A stretch of 64,000 nt of DNA from Nematostella vectensis (Eukaryota; Cnidaria; Anthozoa; Actiniaria; Edwardsiidae): contig NC_064046.1 of NCBI RefSeq assembly GCF_932526225.1, forward strand, positions 2,046,001 to 2,110,000, in the 5' to 3' direction. Under the pieces are notes generated by a model that was not told where the DNA came from, made no database searches, and saw nothing but the letters and a program-made list of their open reading frames with translations. Below, in pieces: positions 24,594-35,939 of the stretch (position 1 is the stretch's first letter; every line of letters begins with the position of its first letter). The position numbers and the translations under genes were made by a program.

Positions 24594-27500
24594 ATGGTTG
24601 ATCAAGGTGCCTTCCTGAGCCGGTTCCGGCCGCAGGATGTAGCAGTAATGGTAGCTCTTGTAGCAGCAGTGTTCTTGTTCCGAGCCCCAGACGAGCACAG
24701 TCTGAAGCCTGTTTGGCAGCTAGACCTTCACAGATCTAACGGTTCTCATCACAGGGATTTGCTGTATGTGTCCCCGTCTGGAAAACAAAGACAGATCAGA
24801 AATCACCTACTTAAAAAAAAGAAACACAAAAAAACAAGGGGAAGGGTGCAGACAAAGTCCTTTTCATTGTAGGATAATTCTACGCCCTCATATAAAACAC
24901 ACAGAATTTTTTTTTTTTTTATTGAACAGCCCCCTTTCTATCAGAATACCTATTTGGGTGGTCAAAAGAAATCAGAGCCTAACCTCTCTTCAACATCTCC
25001 ATTCCCCCTCTGGGATTTAATCGGCCAAATAACATCAAATACTGATGGCAATAAAAAAGCACAATTGGTTTCAGGGGTCGATCCAGGAGTTCACAAGAAG
25101 GGGGAACCAAAGTAAGGGTTTCAAAAGGGGGGAGGCTAGATTCATTGTCCTTCCGTATTTTTTTCTGATATAGATATTTTAAGCCAAATATCTGAAAAAG
25201 AGGGGGCCAGGGCAGGCTTGGCCCAACTCTAGATCCGCCCTTGAATTTACCTGGTTTTGATGTAAAGGGGCTCTTTATTTTTAATGGTTACTGTTTATGT
25301 TAGGTGGGTGACACATACATCTAGCTAATAACTGATGAATCCAGATTAGAATCATTTACTGCATTTCATACCATGGCAACATTTTTTGTTTCTCTACAGA
25401 CCAAAGCCAATCATTGTAGATTTGGATAATGATGGGACCAATGGTAAGAACTTTTGTAGAAAAAAAATTACCAGATAGGAATACTGTGAATGATTTTATG
25501 CCCCCTATCCAAAGTATGCCTCCTATGTAATTAACAAGCTTACAAGTTTGTAATGAATGCCCCTCTATAATAAACGCTTCCCTCTTTTTAATGCCCCCTA
25601 CCCTCCCTCCCAGCTTAAAAATAAAACGACATATGAATTTTGGTAATATAAATCAAATTTGATTAAGCTGAGTTTGGCTTCTTTTTGTCAAGAAATGCTT
25701 GCTACACAGGCTAGTTAACATTATCCTGACTGAAACTAGAGCTGCACTGCAGTTGGGTTTGTTATATTTTCATAGCTTGTAAGAAACAACCCTCTGTAAT
25801 AAAAGCCTCCTATCTATTGAAGCCCCCCTTGGACTATCAAAATTTAATAAATGCCCCAGCCGTTTATTAGATCATTTACGGTATATAACAAGATCAAAAG
25901 CAAAAGGATAATTTGCTCACCCTCTAGGAATAAATAAATGGCATGCCCATGACTCTCCTTGACAATTTTATGAAGTCCTTTTCCTATCTCTCCAATCATC
26001 CATGACAGATTATTTTTCCCAAATAAATATCAAATCATTACAGATGCTATTTATTACTGGAGAGGAGCCTGTTTATTTCCTTTGAAAAGCTCTTCACATG
26101 TTTTACACAGGTTCAAGACTGTGAATAACTTGTGAAAATCCTGTTAAAAATCTGTTGAAAAATTTGTGAATAATAATGGTTGAAAACCCAGTTTCGATAT
26201 TAACCCTAGAGCAATGGTATTCTTCTTACAAAAATACCCTTCTATTGGAACTTTATTCAGCACATGAAATAATAAGATCATTTTTTTCTTTCTCCTAACC
26301 GTGTTTCTTGCAAACTAAGAACTGGTGGTTGCAACAGCTGATGCCAAGGTCAAGGTCATGGTTTTTCCTGTCGAGGATTTCAGCAGTGAGAACATTCTCC
26401 CTCATCTACATATCAAGGTGATAAGAATACATAATTTATTTATATAGCAGCATATTATGCACTCTCCCTCATCTTTGAGTTGTAAACAATAAACTGTGTA
26501 GAACAGAGATCAACTCTAAACTGGAAAAAAACCTATTAAGTGGAAACATCTTAGGGTCCTGACCCCGTACGCAGTTCTGCTCAAGGTTAAACCAATCAGC
26601 TATCAAGCTATGATTTGGGGTTTGCATGGCGCAGATCTGCGCAGTTTGAGCCAATCAGACGTTATAGATCTCGGTCACATCAAGGAGGTGTTGACATACA
26701 AAAACCATACTACTCTGTATGACATAAATATCTGGTTATTACATGTCAACAGAGGTCAAAGCCTTTGTTAATTCTCAAACAAAAGGTAAAACAAAACATG
26801 CAACCATACAAATATCCATCTTTGGTCGCTTAACAGTAAACTCGGAATGATCAAGCCGGCTATAACGCGAAGCAACGCGAGTTGGAGTGCTTATCATTGC
26901 AAGTGGTCACAAGTCACAAAGCGCAGCCCTGCGCTCGCATTAGCCAATAATTATACAAGTATTCACTTCCTGTTGCGCAGGACTGCTCATGTATCAGCGA
27001 ATCCCATATTTAGCGTATTATCGGAACCCACGTGAACTGCTACCTAGCGCCTGGTTAATTAACCTGGTTAATCTACTCGGCTTAGTTTCGTATTTTAACT
27101 CAAACATATTGATTAAAAATAAACTTGTCACTTTATCCAGAGTACTTTTCAATTATCTGTTAAGGACTCGCATATTTTTGCCGCTTCGCGTTACTTTCAT
27201 TACGAGCCCGAAATTTCTCAAAATAAGCGAGTACTTAACAGATAATTGAGAAGTACTCTGGATATAGTGACACGTTTATTTTTAATCAACATGTTCCGAT
27301 GTTACGCTTAATACGGGATTCGCTGATACATGAGCAGTCCTGCGGTAAAGGAAGTGAATAATTGTATCATTATTGGCTAATGCAAGCGCAGGACTGCGCT
27401 TTGTGTCTTGTGACCACTTGCAATGATAAGCACTCCAACTCGCATTGCCTCGCGTTATAGCCGGCTTGATCATTCCGAGTTTACTGTTAAGCGACCAAAG

Positions 27501-30500
27501 ATGGATATTTGTATGGTTGCATGCGCATTTACAACGAAAGCAAAGTAACAAGTCCGCCGTGGCCGATTAAGGCTTGCCAAGCTTCCAGTTGAAATTGGAA
27601 AATAACGCAAGGACTCTTCTGGGATACAAGGTATTTAAAGAAATATCATAAACTCCGAGAATAAGGAAGGCATTATATTGGAGTTAATCGATTAACTCTA
27701 ACGAGGAGATACACGAAGGATGTTCCAGTATTTGAGGACACTGTTCTTAACGCGCCAAAACAATCCCGCCAAATTAGCACCCTTCAAGTAAGCTAAAAAT
27801 AATACACATATCAAACACAAAATGTATCAATTTGAGAATTTATAATAATAAAAGAAGACCTGTGGAAATAATGTCGCTCCTTTTTAGCTTATTGTATTTA
27901 GTCAAAGAAAGTGTTTTCGTTCAGACTTTCAGAGGTTTTGTTTTACCTTTTGTTTGAGAATTAACAAAGGCTTTGACCTCTGTTGACATGTAATAACCAG
28001 ATATTTATGTCATACAGAGTAGTCTGGTTATTGTATGTCAACACCTTGATGTGACCAAGATCTATAACGTCTGATTGGCTCAAACCGCGCAGATCTGCGC
28101 CATGCAAACCCCAAATCATAGCTCGGTAGCTGATTGGTTTAACCTTGAGCAGAACTGTGACGGGGTCAGGACCCTAAGATGTTTCAACTTAATAAGTTTT
28201 TTTCCAGTTTGGAGTTGATCTCTGTTGTAGGAGTTCTGTATATTTTCAGTTATTTACAGTTTGCCAACTTTTCGTTTTGTTAAGAATGTAGTAAATTGGC
28301 ATTAATTTTGCTGAGACTAAAAAATAGAAACAAAAATGATAATAATGAATATTCATTTGGCAGATTTTGTTTATTTTTATTTATTTATTTTATTTTTTAC
28401 ATTTACGGTGATGACGGCCCAGGGATGACGGCAAAAGAATAGGACTCAAGGTCCCTTACATGCTTAGCCTTATTGTCCTAATACACATTACTATCTCTAG
28501 ATATAAACTATATCTAGAAAGTATGATTGCCTGTAAAATGTGTACAGTATTAATATGCTAAACGTTATGAAAATTAACATATTTAAAATTCTGAATAATA
28601 GGCTGAATACTCACTTCTCTCTGAAGTGGAGCAATCCAATAGTGGTGTACTGCCTGTTGCTATGGCAGCAGGGTGTCAAGAGCATGTCATGGAAAGAGAC
28701 TGCAACCAGGTGAGGATGTGTATGCTGCTTAGAAAAGACAGGCACTGCTTAACTGATTTATTTATCACACACTTTTATTCTTTGACAGGTAATCGTTGTG
28801 GTGACAAGTGACTGGACAGTGCATTGCATGAGTAACTTTCTCAAGCCAATCTGGAAAACAAGCCTTCAATCAAAGGACCACCCACTCCAGCCAGAGCACA
28901 TCAGGTCAGGGAAAGGCAAAGTTTTCAGAACACTAAAAAATTGGCTCATAAATTGCTTTGGCATCTCTCCTCTTACAGTCTTCTTTCGATTTTATTCTTT
29001 CACTTTTCCCAAAATGTTTAGTGTGTGCGCCTAAAGAAAGAAACAGCAGTATCCTATATAATTAACTATGCTTGCAGAAAATTGTTTTGTATTTCAGGCC
29101 CGTACCCAGGATTTTTCTTGGGGAGGGGGAGGGGGTTTGCAAAAACTGAAAAAGTATACCCATTTTTTCCGAAGGGGGGGGGGGAGGGGTGGGGAGGGAG
29201 GGAATAAGTTCTCTGATAACATTCTGACCGTCCCTGAAAGAACAAAAAGGTTTTTTTTTATCCCTTTGCAGTATCTCCACAGGGCGTTTGTTGTCAGATT
29301 TGGCTACGGTCCAGAGTGATCTAGCTTATGCTTTATAGTTTTGTCTACAAATAGGATCTTCGGCCATTGTAGTGGGGTGCACACCCCCCCTCCTGGGTAC
29401 GGGCCTGTACTTTTATGATTTTTGCTGGTGATTGAGCAAAGTAAAATGTCTCTGTTGCAGACCCACTTCATATTTGACCTAAACAATAATCTCGTAACTA
29501 CTTGTTATTTCTGGTCACACATACAGATTGTTAGCCATTTTCTTCAAAGAAAACCTAACACTTATGTCTATAGGGAGGTAGCTGCCTTGGTTATTGGTCA
29601 GGTGAATTCAGGGTTGGTGATAGTTGGGGGAAGGACATCTGTACCTGCTACCTCCACAGAACACAATTTTGGGTAAATGGCTTCAACGTTTACTTCTAAA
29701 TATCCATAGAGTAAGGTTTGTATGATGTGAAATAATCAAGGTCAAGACTAGCTTTGTTATTCAGGTTTCACAATAAAACACAACTTCCTTTTTTGTATAG
29801 AAGACTCTGACAAAAGAGTGTTAAGGGAGTTGAGTAGCAATTTGAATATTTAAAATAGAATTACCCTGAAGAAAATCTTTTGGGGGGCAATTTTGGCCCT
29901 GAGAAATGAAGAATGATTTAGTAGAAACTACAATGGCTGTGACAACATAATTATGACTGAGACAAGCTGAGTGTTTGACAATTCATTGATCACAGGCATT
30001 GCCTGGTCTATTATGATTTCCGAACTCACAAATATTTACCTTGTTTGTATTCCAGCCATGTGTCAAAAATAGAATAGATAGAGAATAAGAGTTGTTTTAG
30101 AACTTTATAATATATTCATATATAAAAATTAACAATGATCATTACTGAGCTCAAATGCATTGTGCGACAGAAGTCATAAGGTCTGAGCTCGATGTCTGTG
30201 TTACGTGACTGCAGCATTTGCCTTGGTCTGCCTCAAGCACTTTTTCTTGCTTCATTTTTAGGCATGATCACACTGTGGAGACAGGGGTAGCAGGAGACCT
30301 AGTTCAAGAATTAGTCAACAAGCCGCGCATTCACCGTCCTGTCCAATCAAAAAAGGTCACATAGATAATTAAAAGAGGGCTGTGTGTTTTGTTGTTAAAT
30401 AGGATCATTAAATTTCTTTCAAATAGATTTAAAGATATACATAATTGTGTCAGCCTACTGTAAAACTTGATGTTGTTTTTATTATGACTGCAATAAGGTT

Positions 30501-33398
30501 TGATTTTTATTTTATTCCTATCCTATTTCATTTTATTTAGGCTGCATCAAATGAGGCGGACCACTTTTCAACCTATGCTCTAGACAGCTGGACTGGACAG
30601 ATAAGATGGCGCCATGAACCAGGGGACTTTGTCACTAATCAGACAGCTAGAGAGGTGAGAAAAATTCATGACGGAAAAGGAACTTGTATCTGGTCTCAAC
30701 CTCAAAACCTTAATATATGATTAAATTTTATTCATTAAAATTACATCACTAAAAATGTAGGAACCACAGGACAGATCTATTTGTTTATGAAAACTATATT
30801 TAAATATTTCATGCCCTCGATTGTCTCTCCCTATGTGAGGCATCATTTTGCTAAAAAGGTTCGTGGTTCTATAGAACGCATGGAACCGACCCTGGATCAG
30901 GAACTCAAGACTTTACTCAAACCAGTCAGGCGCGTACCCAGGATTGGCTGAAGGGGGTGCGCAGTCATAGGTATCATATGGAAAAAGCATAGTACTTGAA
31001 GATTCCTTAACAAGAAATGCACGCACTCTGTGCTCCCCCTGTTTACACACCTGCCAGTATATGTTGTGAAGGGGAAAAACATTTTTAGATAAGGGCTTGT
31101 AAAGTCAATCCTATATAATATGATATGATGTCACTTCGCAGGAACTTTTGTCAGCGTATCACTTCAAACTTGCTCTTCACTCAAACCAGTACCATGCGGG
31201 GGAGGTACGGTGGGAGCAATACCAAGCTTCAGTACTACGCTCCCTACCCCTGAGGTGGGCGCATCCCAGTGATACTAACATGAAAATAGCAGACTTCAGG
31301 AAAGGCAAAACCGGAAGTCAAATATCGGAAGTAAAAAAGAAATCCTGGCTGGATTTGGGGTTTACTGATCTCACATCCGATACCAAAGGGACCAAAAATA
31401 GAACTCAAGGGAACGCCATAGTGATTCAGAGTCATACGGGTCTCGAAGTGCTCAACATCCAATCAGGGCAGCCGCTTTGCCGTTACGTACACACCCAAGA
31501 ACTGACCACCGCCGGGGACCTCAATGGTGATGACGTCATTGACCACGTGAGCATGCACTTCAGCGCCCACCAGCTGTTCCCTACTGATCTCCCATCATGC
31601 TCTGCAATCGCGCGGTCGGGTTCCCGCGTGTTGTTCACTGGTCCAGTATGTGCGTCAGGCTCGTTGTTTGACTGGTCCTCAGGCGAGCCGCACGAAGTGG
31701 AGCCTCTTCTTGTGGCACCCTTACTTGTACCCAGTCCTCCTCATCGCACCGGTCTGTTTCGTCACGTGATGGGTCACAACCTGCGCCAACGGTCTCGTGC
31801 TGAAATGGACGCGGTATTTCTTGTGAGTACTGGAAAGCTGACGAGCTACGGGCCGCACGGCGAACAGAACTGGCAGGTACGCATGCGCCTACATCCCCCC
31901 AGCTCCACCACGCTTTTCCCCTACTCCATGTCGTCACGCTGCCTCCCCCTATTTCTTCACACTATCCCCTAATACTATCTTGTCTCATGTTATCTCATAA
32001 TTGTATGTTATCACGTTATTCTTCTATTCTATGTTGTCACGCTATCCCCTTATTTTATATTGTCACGCTATTTTACTATTGTATGTTGTCACGTCATCCC
32101 TATATTCCATGTTGTCACGCTGTCCCTTTATTCTAAATTGTCCAATTAACTTCCTATTCAGGTAACGGTGGAAGGTGCGTGGGCAAAACACGTGCGCCCT
32201 GACGAGCACGGCGAGTGGACGAGCGAGAATGGGGACCAGCGCTTCTTCCCATCCCTTCAGAGCATGCGCGTCAATGCCGACGAGGAAGAAGAGGTTTGAT
32301 GACTTCTGTTTTATTCAAGGCACAAATCTTCTTTTAGAACATCGGTTTGGGTAGTACCATACTACATTTAGTTTTCGCGAGTTTTGAAAGGCGTTATTTT
32401 GTGACATTTCTTTCGCGTTTTGTAAAACCAAAATTTCGGAGCTAACTTTAAGTAGTAACTAATAATACCTATTTCTTCCCAGTTCAACAAAACTTAGGCG
32501 CCACCTGCAAATGTTGGAAGAAACTTGCCTATTAACACGTTCTTTCTTTTTGTATTTATGTATTTTTCATGTCAATTTCTTGATACCATAAGGAGCTCCA
32601 TTTTTGCGAAATTAAAGTCGCATTTAATGAGTAATACCTTATTGAAAAAGCATCGTTTCCATCGGCTGATTTTGGGAAATTAAAGTAATTATTTTCGATT
32701 GAATTTGGTAAATAAAGTGTAAAGCTTTACTTAAAGATGCATATTACACAAAACTTATCTTTCAAACTAAGAAAAAAATCATAGGTTTGCCTCACAAAAA
32801 AGCCATATGATATTCCATTATTGCAGTTCCGGTGCCATTATGTATCATACTTTCCTTGTAGTCTGCAGTGCTAGTCAGCGGTTGGTACCACATCTCATTG
32901 GTTTCACTGGTCGATGGCACTATCATGGCTTCCCACTCGTTGCCATGTCAACCCGTAGCTCCTGTTGTGAATGGGGACTTCACTAATGACGGCTTGACTG
33001 ACGTCGTTGTACAGTGCAGTCAGAGGTAATAATAGCAACTGATTATTGTGAATTGACCATTTGATATTTGAAGGGCAGGGGGGTTTGTTATACAGGATTT
33101 TAAGGCAAAGTATAGTGGTTTAGTGAATTTTAGTGTTTTTCTTTTCACTTGGTTTGAAGGTCATATTTCCTCGATCACACTTAATGTGCTCCCGATTTTC
33201 TCGTTCACCACCACCCCCCTCTTATCCTTATCTAGTCAACACTGCATTTATTACCAAACGTCCAACTTCAGTTATCTTGGCTTCGCCTTGGAACGACGCC
33301 CGGGCTACCTGTGGACGGCAATATGGGTGGTCAGCGGCCTCGTCGTTGCGTTACTGACCCTAGGATGCATGCGATTTGTGGAGGAAGAACTACTATAA
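24594..33398 (+). CDS. NERD1-like FG-GAP repeat membrane protein, 12 exons
   Basis: Exons: 24594-24763, 25400-25443, 26320-26417, 28602-28709, 28789-28904, 29574-29672, 30262-30355, 30541-30654, 31142-31876, 32162-32293, 32862-33025, 33272-33398. They sum to 2001 nt, 666 residues, in frame. A hydrophobic segment lies near each end (about 16-30 and 638-658), with a beta-propeller-like body between. Calcium-type FG-GAP loops are visible at D64-D68 (DLDNDG), 407-412 (DLNGDD) and 609-617 (DFTNDGLTD). Blocks such as VVVTSDW, GLVIVGGR, DLNGDDVIDH and the C-terminal membrane anchor match, in the same order, plant NERD1 (Arabidopsis At3g51050 type), a secretory-pathway protein linked genetically to the exocyst. 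This match is from memory of that family. Function in an animal is unknown. Intron 3 holds a 1.7-kb inverted repeat and intron 5 a hAT-like MITE. The donor of exon 10 (GTTTGA) is weak. Confidence 0.85.
25072..25243. mobile_element. hAT-like MITE in intron 1 of the NERD1-like gene
   Basis: Left end CAGGGGTCGATCCAGGAGTT and right end AACTCTAGATCCGCCCTTG are imperfect complements about 170 bp apart. No coding potential. Confidence 0.6.
26497..28230. repeat. 1.73-kb imperfect inverted repeat in intron 3 of the NERD1-like gene
   Basis: Left arm about 26497-27164, loop about 27165-27233, right arm about 27234-28230. The arms match along most of the left arm. The right arm has an extra ~400 bp (about 27530-27945) and the left about 75 bp near 27030-27105. 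No ORF of note. A fold-back or MITE-like transposon is likely. Confidence 0.82.
29095..29407. mobile_element. hAT-like MITE with CAGGCCCGTACCCAGGA ends
   Basis: In intron 5 of the NERD1-like gene. The left end CAGGCCCGTACCCAGGA and right end TCCTGGGTACGGGCCTG are perfect complements, 313 bp, with G-rich inner flanks. Confidence 0.82.
30927..31053. mobile_element. Short related MITE (CAGGCGCGTACCCAGGA)
   Basis: Between exons 8 and 9 of the NERD1-like gene. Its interior stretch TATCATATGGAAAAAGCAT also occurs, inverted, at about 885-905 in MVD intron sequence, so both derive from one family. Confidence 0.55.
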
Positions 33399-34114
33399 AT
33401 CACCAATAGGAGTTGAGTATTTGGAGAGCTGCGACCAAAAAGAGCCCAGGGAGTCAAGGTAGCCTAACGATGAAGTGTCACACAACGCGTCACGCACCAC
33501 ACGTTATTTATAAAAATCATCCGTTCAATTTGACCGGGGTTGATATATTAGAGCCTGTGTAGCAATTATTTTTAACCATCAAAGTTGTAAATACAGGTAA
33601 ATATTAAATCTTGGAGTTGTGTGAGAGAAGTCTCACAACTCCCTGGTTAAATGTAGTCAAAGAAGTACTCATAGATAACAACAGGGATCGTCAGTGTAGT
33701 ACATACAAAGTTCGTTGCATTGTTTATTTGTTGAATGGGTTATGTTGGATGTTTTACTGTTCAAAGTACCAGTGCGAGCAAAACAAGGACGCAGGATGAG
33801 ATAACACGCTGCTCTCTTCCATATTAAATGCATTGGTTGTCCTTACATTGCCGGTGCAAATGACGAAATACAAAGAGAAAATAACAGTTCTACTAACAAA
33901 CATATTAAGCTCTTAAAAACTTTGATAAGTCATGTGATTAGTTTATTTAATATCTTTATTTTTGCAATTGATTAATAAACAATGAGAAGCTGTCAGTCTT
34001 ATAAATGCCATCCTAGCTCATTTTGTCATTCGCCATTTGCACTAACCACGTTTTATTAAAAAAATAGGCGTATATAGTATTCGCTCTGTACCATCTTCGC
34101 ATCTTGCCCAGGCT

Positions 34115-34474
34115 CTACGCGGCAAAGCTAATACAGATTACATCTACTGATATTGCGAAAGCCGCTTGAATGCCAGGCGTTCTGTCAATAAGGGTGGTAA
34201 TCGTTGTTTTGCTGGATATTGGCTTTCGCGTCCACCTCATTTGGGAAGGCGGTCCAGTCAGGGAGCCTATTGTCTTGCGCACAATTCCTGTCATCTTTCC
34301 ATGAACACCAATACTCCTCCCCAACACAGTGCTTTCACAGGGTTCTAATGCGTCTTTTGTCCCGGTACGTAATATTGTCAGTGCTCCATACTCCAGCTTG
34401 ATCTGTGCTCTGGCATGCGTTACCATGAGAACACACAGGAGAGCAAAACCAGGCATCAAACAAATTTGATGCAT
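34115..34474 (-). CDS. Candidate small secreted protein, weak
   Basis: 119 residues from an ATG. The first 24 residues (ending THARAQ) look like a cleavable signal peptide with a hydrophobic core FALLCVLM. The mature part has few cysteines and no motif I know. It could equally be the first exon of a spliced gene with a frame change, or chance. Nothing in the surroundings supports it. Confidence 0.25.
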   Translation of the reverse strand: MHQICLMPGFALLCVLMVTHARAQIKLEYGALTILRTGTKDALEPCESTVLGRSIGVHGKMTGIVRKTIGSLTGPPSQMRWTRKPISSKTTITTLIDRTPGIQAAFAISVDVICISFAA

Positions 34475-35294
34475 TCGAAGAAATGGTAGTAGCTTTTAAA
34501 ATGCTTTTTGCACAAACCTACAAATTTGACTGTTCCTTTTTTTTTTTAACTTCAATGTCACTATATCTGGGATATTTACTGAAGCATATGCGAGCTTGGT
34601 GGTGTACTGCATAAAAGAATACTTTGAAATCATTTAGTGCCAATTGGCAAATATTTTTTTAGTAAAGCATGGAACTTATTTAGACCAGCAATCCATTTTA
34701 GTTAGTCGAGCAAGAAAATAATTATCGATCATTAGCGTAAGTCTATTTTGTGTAAATGGTGGACTCCGGATGACTTGTTTCTAAAACAAAGCCACAAAAC
34801 ATCCCTGATTTCTTTGTTTGTTCTTGGACTGTTTTCTCGTAACTACCCCCTTCCTTCCCAAATATGCTTCGAAAACTCTTAAACATCGGCTGCAATATCC
34901 CCTGTATATTCCCTCTGTACATCTCAGCAGAATCTAATGTCCTTTATTATTCTGAAAAGGTTGTTGTTAGGATTCTTCATGCGTGTCTTATATTAGCTGT
35001 ATGCTACGCATCCTAACACTCGAAGGCGGACCAGCAACTTCAATGAGCTTTGTCTTAACTCAAAAGAGCTTGTTTTGCGCACTTTGGGTTTTCCCTGGGG
35101 GGAGTCAGGGCCATAAGCCATATTAAGCATAAGATAACAAAAGGACATGCGAAAGGACATGCGTTTGGATGAATCAATTCATATAAGTAATTTGGCAACG
35201 CTTTTTATTGCTAACTTGGATACTATATCGTTAATGCAATCCCAAAAATAGGAAAATAAATCAACAACGTTGAAATAATATGCTTTATGCCTTG

Positions 35295-35350
35295 AAAACA
35301 GAGTAGTTTGGCCGATGTTTCGAGCGTTAGTCCGTCGGAGCAAAAGCGCG
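35295..35350 (-). other. Isolated decayed hammerhead-like motif
   Basis: Read on the minus strand: GCTCCGACGGACTAACGCTC then GAAACATCGGCC. It has the same layout as the METTL17-intron copies, with CTGACGA changed to CCGACGG, and lies in the gene-poor spacer. Confidence 0.45.
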
Positions 35351-35840
35351 CGCGAAAGAGCTAAAGCGTTTCCATTTACAGTAAGAGCCGAAACGCATTA
35401 TTTTAAAGACTATGACTGGTTTGTGATACCAATGCTGTAACGCAGAATTTATTGAAATTTAGCTTTGCTAGTCTACCAAATTCATCGGATACTGATTGTT
35501 TCTAGCAAAAGACTTTTTTTTTGGCGTTCCTCATTCAGCCGATGGATCTATTTTTCACCCCTCTTCTGCTTCTATGCGGTCATGCACGTTTCGTGCCCCA
35601 GTTATCTCTTCTTTCCGTAAGATTTGCACGACTTTGACTTATTCAGCTCTTGCTAATCTGTGCACATTCTCCACTGCAGTATATCTATACTACGCCTAGC
35701 TATAAGTATCCACTTTCGCCTTGCACTAATCTTTTAAGCCTCCACTTCCAAGGCTCAAACTTCCAATAGACTACTTTTTTGTCACGGATAGTACCTTTTG
35801 TCTTTGCCTTTGCGCATTTTCACTTATGTCTCGAGCTATT

Positions 35841-35939
35841 CTACCCTAGGTACCAGAGCCTCTAGACTTCTCTCGTCCAGGCATTTTGGCTGAGCGTCAC
35901 TGGACGAGAGAAGTCTGGAGGCTCTGGTACCCAGGGTAG
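35841..35939. repeat. Hairpin-forming inverted repeat, 39-bp arms
   Basis: Left arm 35841-35879 and right arm 35901-35939 are complementary with two mismatches around a 21-nt loop; the outer text is CTACCCTAGGTACCAGAGCC. It could be a tiny fold-back element. Confidence 0.78.
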
